Assembly (NCBI GenBank): GCA_030762175.1
Contig: CM060833.1
Coordinates: forward strand, 70,198,001-70,262,000
DNA length: 64,000 bases
Direction of reading: 5' to 3'
Source of the DNA: Metallyticus violacea
Lineage: Eukaryota > Arthropoda > Insecta > Mantodea > Metallyticidae
Shown here: positions 60,438-64,000 of the stretch, piece by piece
Numbering within the stretch: the first letter of the stretch is position 1
How the letters are laid out: the number at the start of each line of letters is the position of its first letter
Notes under the pieces: model-generated
Databases searched by the model: none
Seen by the model: the letters and a program-made list of their open reading frames with translations, nothing else
Told to the model about the DNA's origin: nothing
Made by a program: the position numbers and the translations under genes

Positions 60438-61120
60438 TAGATATTGGAATAAAAGTTTTGAGTATAAGAACAAATTGAAGAGGTTTGAACAGTTTACCAT
60501 TTTTATTAAAAACAAATATTTAAAAAATCTATAAAAATCTACAATTAGATTTCAAACAAAGCTGTCGTTGCAGGTCTGTACAATTATTTTATGTTCACCA
60601 GTGAATATGAGTATAGAGAGATTACATTTTACTTCTATATTCCTTGTCTTTTCTCAAGTCTTCGAAACAGTCTATCTTTCTCTTATGCTATTTTTTCCGA
60701 ATTTATTCCTTTATTGTTTCTTCGTTAATCCGTATTACTTAGTTGCGTGTTCATTATTTCTTCAAGGATAACTGCTTATTGCTTATTTCAATTCAATTCA
60801 GCTTATTGAAATTCAAAAATACTAGTTTAGAACAATTTTCGACTACTATTGAATGAAATTCTGATTTTTCCCCCTGTGATTCAAGATATACCGTTTAGTC
60901 GGTTTTCAAGGAACACTAGATACTGAATACAGCACCAGCTACAAACAGTAGAACAGTGAAAACCTCGTTTGTTTCGTTTTATTAGTATAACAAAAATGTC
61001 ACCATATACACTCTTAAAAGTTAGCCATAACAGAAGAAAGATGTATTCGAGAGGCGGGATGATAATGAATTAGCCTAACGATGAAAAACTGATTTTGTGT
61101 TTTCAAAATTACTTTTATAT
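60438..61120. other. No recognisable gene
   Basis: AT-rich spacer. I looked here for the left inverted repeat of the adjacent mariner and did not find a convincing one. Confidence 0.4.
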
Positions 61121-61603
61121 TTAACATGTCCTCTTGACAGTGCAATATATTATCTCCAATGCTTTGATTCCATCACGAAATGAGCTTTGCTCAAGATCTG
61201 CGTAACAAATCTGCAGCTTTGATTTCCTCATCAGTTGAAAAGTTTCGTCCTTTCAAGAAAATTCTGAGCTTAGGAAATTAATTGGAAGTCAGAGTGAGTC
61301 AATTCCAGTAAATAAGGTGGGTACGGAAGCAAGTCCTTAATCTCTTAGCCACTGCAGTGGCTCTAGTATGCTTGGGTCCATTATCCTGGTGGAAAATTAT
61401 CTTTTTATCCGCTAAACCTGGCCTCTGTTGTCGAATTCTGGTGTAACTATCTCAGAAAGTAAGACAATTTTGGAAGACAATCGATCGACAAAATCTCTTT
61501 TGTGTTCCAGAAAACTCATGCCATGCTTTTGTCTGCTTTTTCGCTTTCTTTGAAGCAGGGCAACCCCCTACCGTCATTGTTTAAATTGCCCTTTAGTCTC
61601 TGG

Positions 61604-61655
<52 letters not shown>

Positions 61656-62076
61656 CCAGTCATCAGTGATGATGCACCGAAGCACAAAACCAGTACAATT
61701 TTTAATACTACGATCCAGACACTCTTGGGAAACTTGCACTAGAAGCCTTTTTGATCGGGTGCAAGCTGCGTCACCCATCTTGCTGAAAGCTTTTTCATGC
61801 TAGTTCATTCCTTTTGGGTGTTTACCATAATGGCTATTTCGCTCAGTTTTTTTTTTTTTGTGTCTATTAGTGCTTTATCATGGATTTTATTCTCCTGTTA
61901 TGATACCTCTTGGGCGTCCAGACCGGTTTCCATGTGTGCTCGTTCGCCCACCTTAGATCTCAGTCACCAAATATTTACAGTCGCATATGATGGAGCACTT
62001 TCCTACACTTTGCATTTATTGAAAACTTTTCTAAACCCTTCAAGTCTTTTAAATAAGCGTGATGTTCAATGCTCAT
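61121..62076 (-). pseudogene. Near full-length mariner transposase pseudogene
   Basis: Minus-strand relic running from a candidate ATG (62074-62076, MSIEHHAYLKDLKG) to TAA at 61121-61123. Following frameshifts, the order is: first helix-turn-helix and SAPSYATVNIW near 62000; GGRTSTHGNRSGRPRG near 61920-61960; ARWVTQLAPDQK near 61760; SQECLDRS near 61710; CIITDDWALY (first catalytic region, normally ITGDExW) near 61660; a TA microsatellite of about 44 bp; the intact second block KIIFHQDNGPKHTRATAVAK near 61360-61410; LLPYPPYLLELTHSDFQL holding the third Asp near 61310; and the C-terminal RDGIKALEI. The total length fits a mariner gene of about 1 kb. Numerous stops and shifts. Flanking inverted repeats not found. 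Confidence 0.82.
61607..61651. repeat. (TA)n microsatellite inside the mariner pseudogene
   Basis: Uninterrupted TA run directly after the codons for the first catalytic region. It displaces about 14 codons of mariner sequence. Confidence 0.97.
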
Positions 62077-62243
62077 TTTTATACATGCAGGAAATGAGTT
62101 TCTTTTCAAGAATAACTGATAAAAAGTTCGTTAATTGGCAACATTTTGGTGCTACCTATTAATACATTGAAAGTTAATTAATTATCACCCCACTTTGTAA
62201 AAATTTTTATGCGGTGATTATTAGTTCGCTTCTCATGATTATT

Positions 62244-62291
<48 letters not shown>

Positions 62292-63592
62292 ATGGTCACG
62301 TGGGAAAAGCAGTATATGTTCAGAATTAATATGTGTTTGTAAACATTGGCCTTGTTGCTTGGTAGCTGTAGGCAACAAAGAAAGCATTGTACCTTATATT
62401 TTCTCATCTTCAATATAAAGTTGTTCACATTTACCAAGGTAGTGAGGCAAATATTGGTAGACATAAATAAGTTTCTCCTTGAAATATTGATTGTTACGTG
62501 TCTCTGTGTTTGTCTAAAGATGCTTCGCTGTTAGTCATTTACTTTATTGTGCAGCATATGTCAGATAATTTTGAGATGGGCTGTTGTATATAATATTGGC
62601 TAATTTAATTAAGTTGGCATTTACTTTATTTTGTACTATTCTATTCATATATATTTGTCAGACAGTCCTAAGTAGGCCCTAACGTAATTTTTAGTAACCT
62701 AATTTGATGCATTTTGTTCTATAACATCCTACATACTTATTATGACAGATATTTTACATCCAACACTGGTGTGGATTTGAAATATTCGTTATGAAGTAAT
62801 CATCTAAAGAATTAACAAATTGTCTCATTATTAGATTTTAGGGCATGTACCTTTCTGTTGCATTGAGTTTTTGCTACTAAATTGTTATATATAAATTGTA
62901 CAACTTATAAGTTTTATATTTGAGAAAACTTCAATGCATAACTGTACACATTATGCATTTTTATGGGTAGTGGCAACAAACATAATTAATATCTACTTTG
63001 AGCTTACACTTTATAAGTTATGACACAATAGTTAGCAGAATATTTTAAGGTAATTTTGTAAAAATGAAGTTTACTGTAAGCTAAACTCTTATAAAAACAT
63101 CTAGAAATAACTACTAAAATAAAATAAATGTTCACTGAAAACATCCAAAGAAGTTTCCTATCTTTAACAAAGAATAACATTTTTTTTTTTTGCAATCCAA
63201 ATAAATTAACAAAAAAAAAAAAAATCTAACACAATCGCGAGTTTATAAGCAAATTCTTAGATATCATTATCATTGACGACTGATGAATGAAACATTGGAT
63301 ATCAAAAATCCCCATTTAATTAAAAGAACATAAATAATGTTTAATTAGCTCTTTCCCTGTACAAAACACTGCAATATCAGTTGGAGAACATATAAACTAA
63401 CAAGCACTAGGGTAGATTTCCAACTTTATTTACAGGCGAATGTTAATTGTTAACAATTCTTTGAAAAATATTAAATTAAACACATTTGAAATATATACCT
63501 GTTTGTCTGGGTGCTGTTTACATTAACCAACAATGTTCACATAGGCTGTTTCTACTTTAACCGTAATATATATATAGAATGTGTAATGTGGG

Positions 63593-63624
<32 letters not shown>

Positions 63625-63753
63625 AACAAAACGTTTTATTCTTTGGTTCCTTTACAAACACCACTTCTTAAGGCTTTCACGTTGTTTAACGCTGAAATCA
63701 GCGACTTTGAAAGCGCTGGGGATAGGTCACAGTTAACGGTATTATTTTTTCCA
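62077..63753. other. No recognisable gene; microsatellites
   Basis: (TA)n(TG)n at about 62246-62288, an 11-base T run at 63181-63191, a 14-base A run near 63211-63224, and (TA)n at about 63592-63618. The frames here, with Thr-His or Tyr-Ile repeats, are microsatellite artefacts. Confidence 0.6.
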
Positions 63754-63973
63754 GATTTTTTTAATAGTGTTAACTACTGAGGCGCCACAGTCAGTGGACA
63801 CTGATGATGCACGAGATGAAATATAAACTGGAAAAGAGTACTTTTTTAAGGAAGGAAACCTTCCATTTTTGCCATTTATGAGGACTGAGGAAAACCGGGA
63901 GAAAAAAACTCAGTCAAGGAGAACCGTCCTGGTGGGAATCGAACCCCAGACCTCCTTCGGCCAAACGTGGCGT
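63754..63973 (-). mobile_element. SINE-A copy 9, internally deleted
   Basis: Minus strand, head side at 63973 (CGCCACGTTTGGCCGAAGG), joined by a deletion to GGTCTGGGGTTCGATTCCCA, so the segment between the promoter boxes is lost. Body TTTCCTCAGTCCTCATAAAT, then GGCAAAAATGGAAGG, with the CCGGGAAGG-to-TAAACTTAGG segment also missing. Ends AGTTAACACTATTAAAAAAA. A T run to the window edge lies beside the head and is not part of the family. Confidence 0.85.
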
Positions 63974-63998
63974 TTTTTTTTTTTTTTTTTTTTTTTTT
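63974..63998. repeat. Poly(T) run at window end
   Basis: An unbroken T run of about 25 bases abutting the SINE-A head. It could be the tail of another minus-strand retroelement into which SINE-A inserted. Confidence 0.9.
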
Positions 63999-64000
63999 AA

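Noticed and set aside
62178..62464. Minus-strand frames with Thr-His repeats
   Set aside because: Artefact of the TG/CA microsatellite at 62246-62288.
1..64000. CRISPR array, operon, phage or bacterial features
   Set aside because: No regularly spaced repeats, no operon-like coding, and consistent eukaryotic retroelement and transposon content.
1..64000. Endogenous viral sequence
   Set aside because: The reverse-transcriptase fragments all fit non-LTR elements; I saw no LTR pairs, capsid, envelope or viral polymerase motif.

Overview
The window is AT-rich, repeat-dominated DNA from a eukaryote, most likely an insect. The reasons are the many eroded Tc1/mariner, PIF/Harbinger and non-LTR copies, tRNA-derived SINEs and microsatellites, and the absence of operons, ribosome binding sites or dense coding. 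A large-genome hemimetabolous insect (cockroach or termite type) would fit, but that is a guess. I recognise no host protein-coding gene and no functional RNA gene. Most short open frames are chance frames. Everything I could identify is a mobile-element relic, so the window reads as intergenic or long-intron DNA.

Layout. 1-9 kb: a (TA)n(TG)n microsatellite beside a degenerate 150-bp direct repeat. Then come SINE-A copies at 3.2, 6.0 and 7.0 kb, a SINE-B copy at 4.5 kb, and a decayed mariner at 6.9-8.0 kb that was split by the 7.0-kb SINE-A copy. 9-18 kb: an unusual field of TGTTAC/GTAACA hexamers (9.5-10.4 kb), a tRNA-like SINE and one SINE-A; the rest is featureless. 18-28 kb: a LINE 3' remnant, the best-preserved element of the window (a 1.45-kb TA-flanked DD41D-type Tc1/mariner with terminal inverted repeats and a transposase frame broken only by stops), and two mariner fragments. 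31-37 kb: a complete but internally decayed PIF/Harbinger copy with TAA target duplications, a long LINE reverse-transcriptase relic invaded by a SINE-A, a 65-bp-arm zero-spacer palindrome with a further direct copy, and a second Tc1/mariner-like deletion derivative with very long inverted repeats. 38-45 kb: Tc1-type fragments, a SINE-B, a LINE fragment, and a 5'-truncated retroelement bounded by an exact 14-bp target duplication. 45-64 kb: sparse, with SINEs, a LINE C-terminus, a near full-length mariner pseudogene at 61.1-62.1 kb and microsatellites.

Two SINE families stand out. SINE-A (nine copies, about 280 bp) has a tRNA-like head with an A box of the Leu/Ser type. SINE-B (four copies) has a Gly/Asp/Glu-like tRNA head. 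Nested insertions give a relative chronology: the mariner and the LINE predate SINE-A activity. I found no convincing new functional system. The most unusual structures are the 36.2-kb hairpin/direct-repeat cluster, the TGTTAC field, and the microsatellite runs inside transposase frames.
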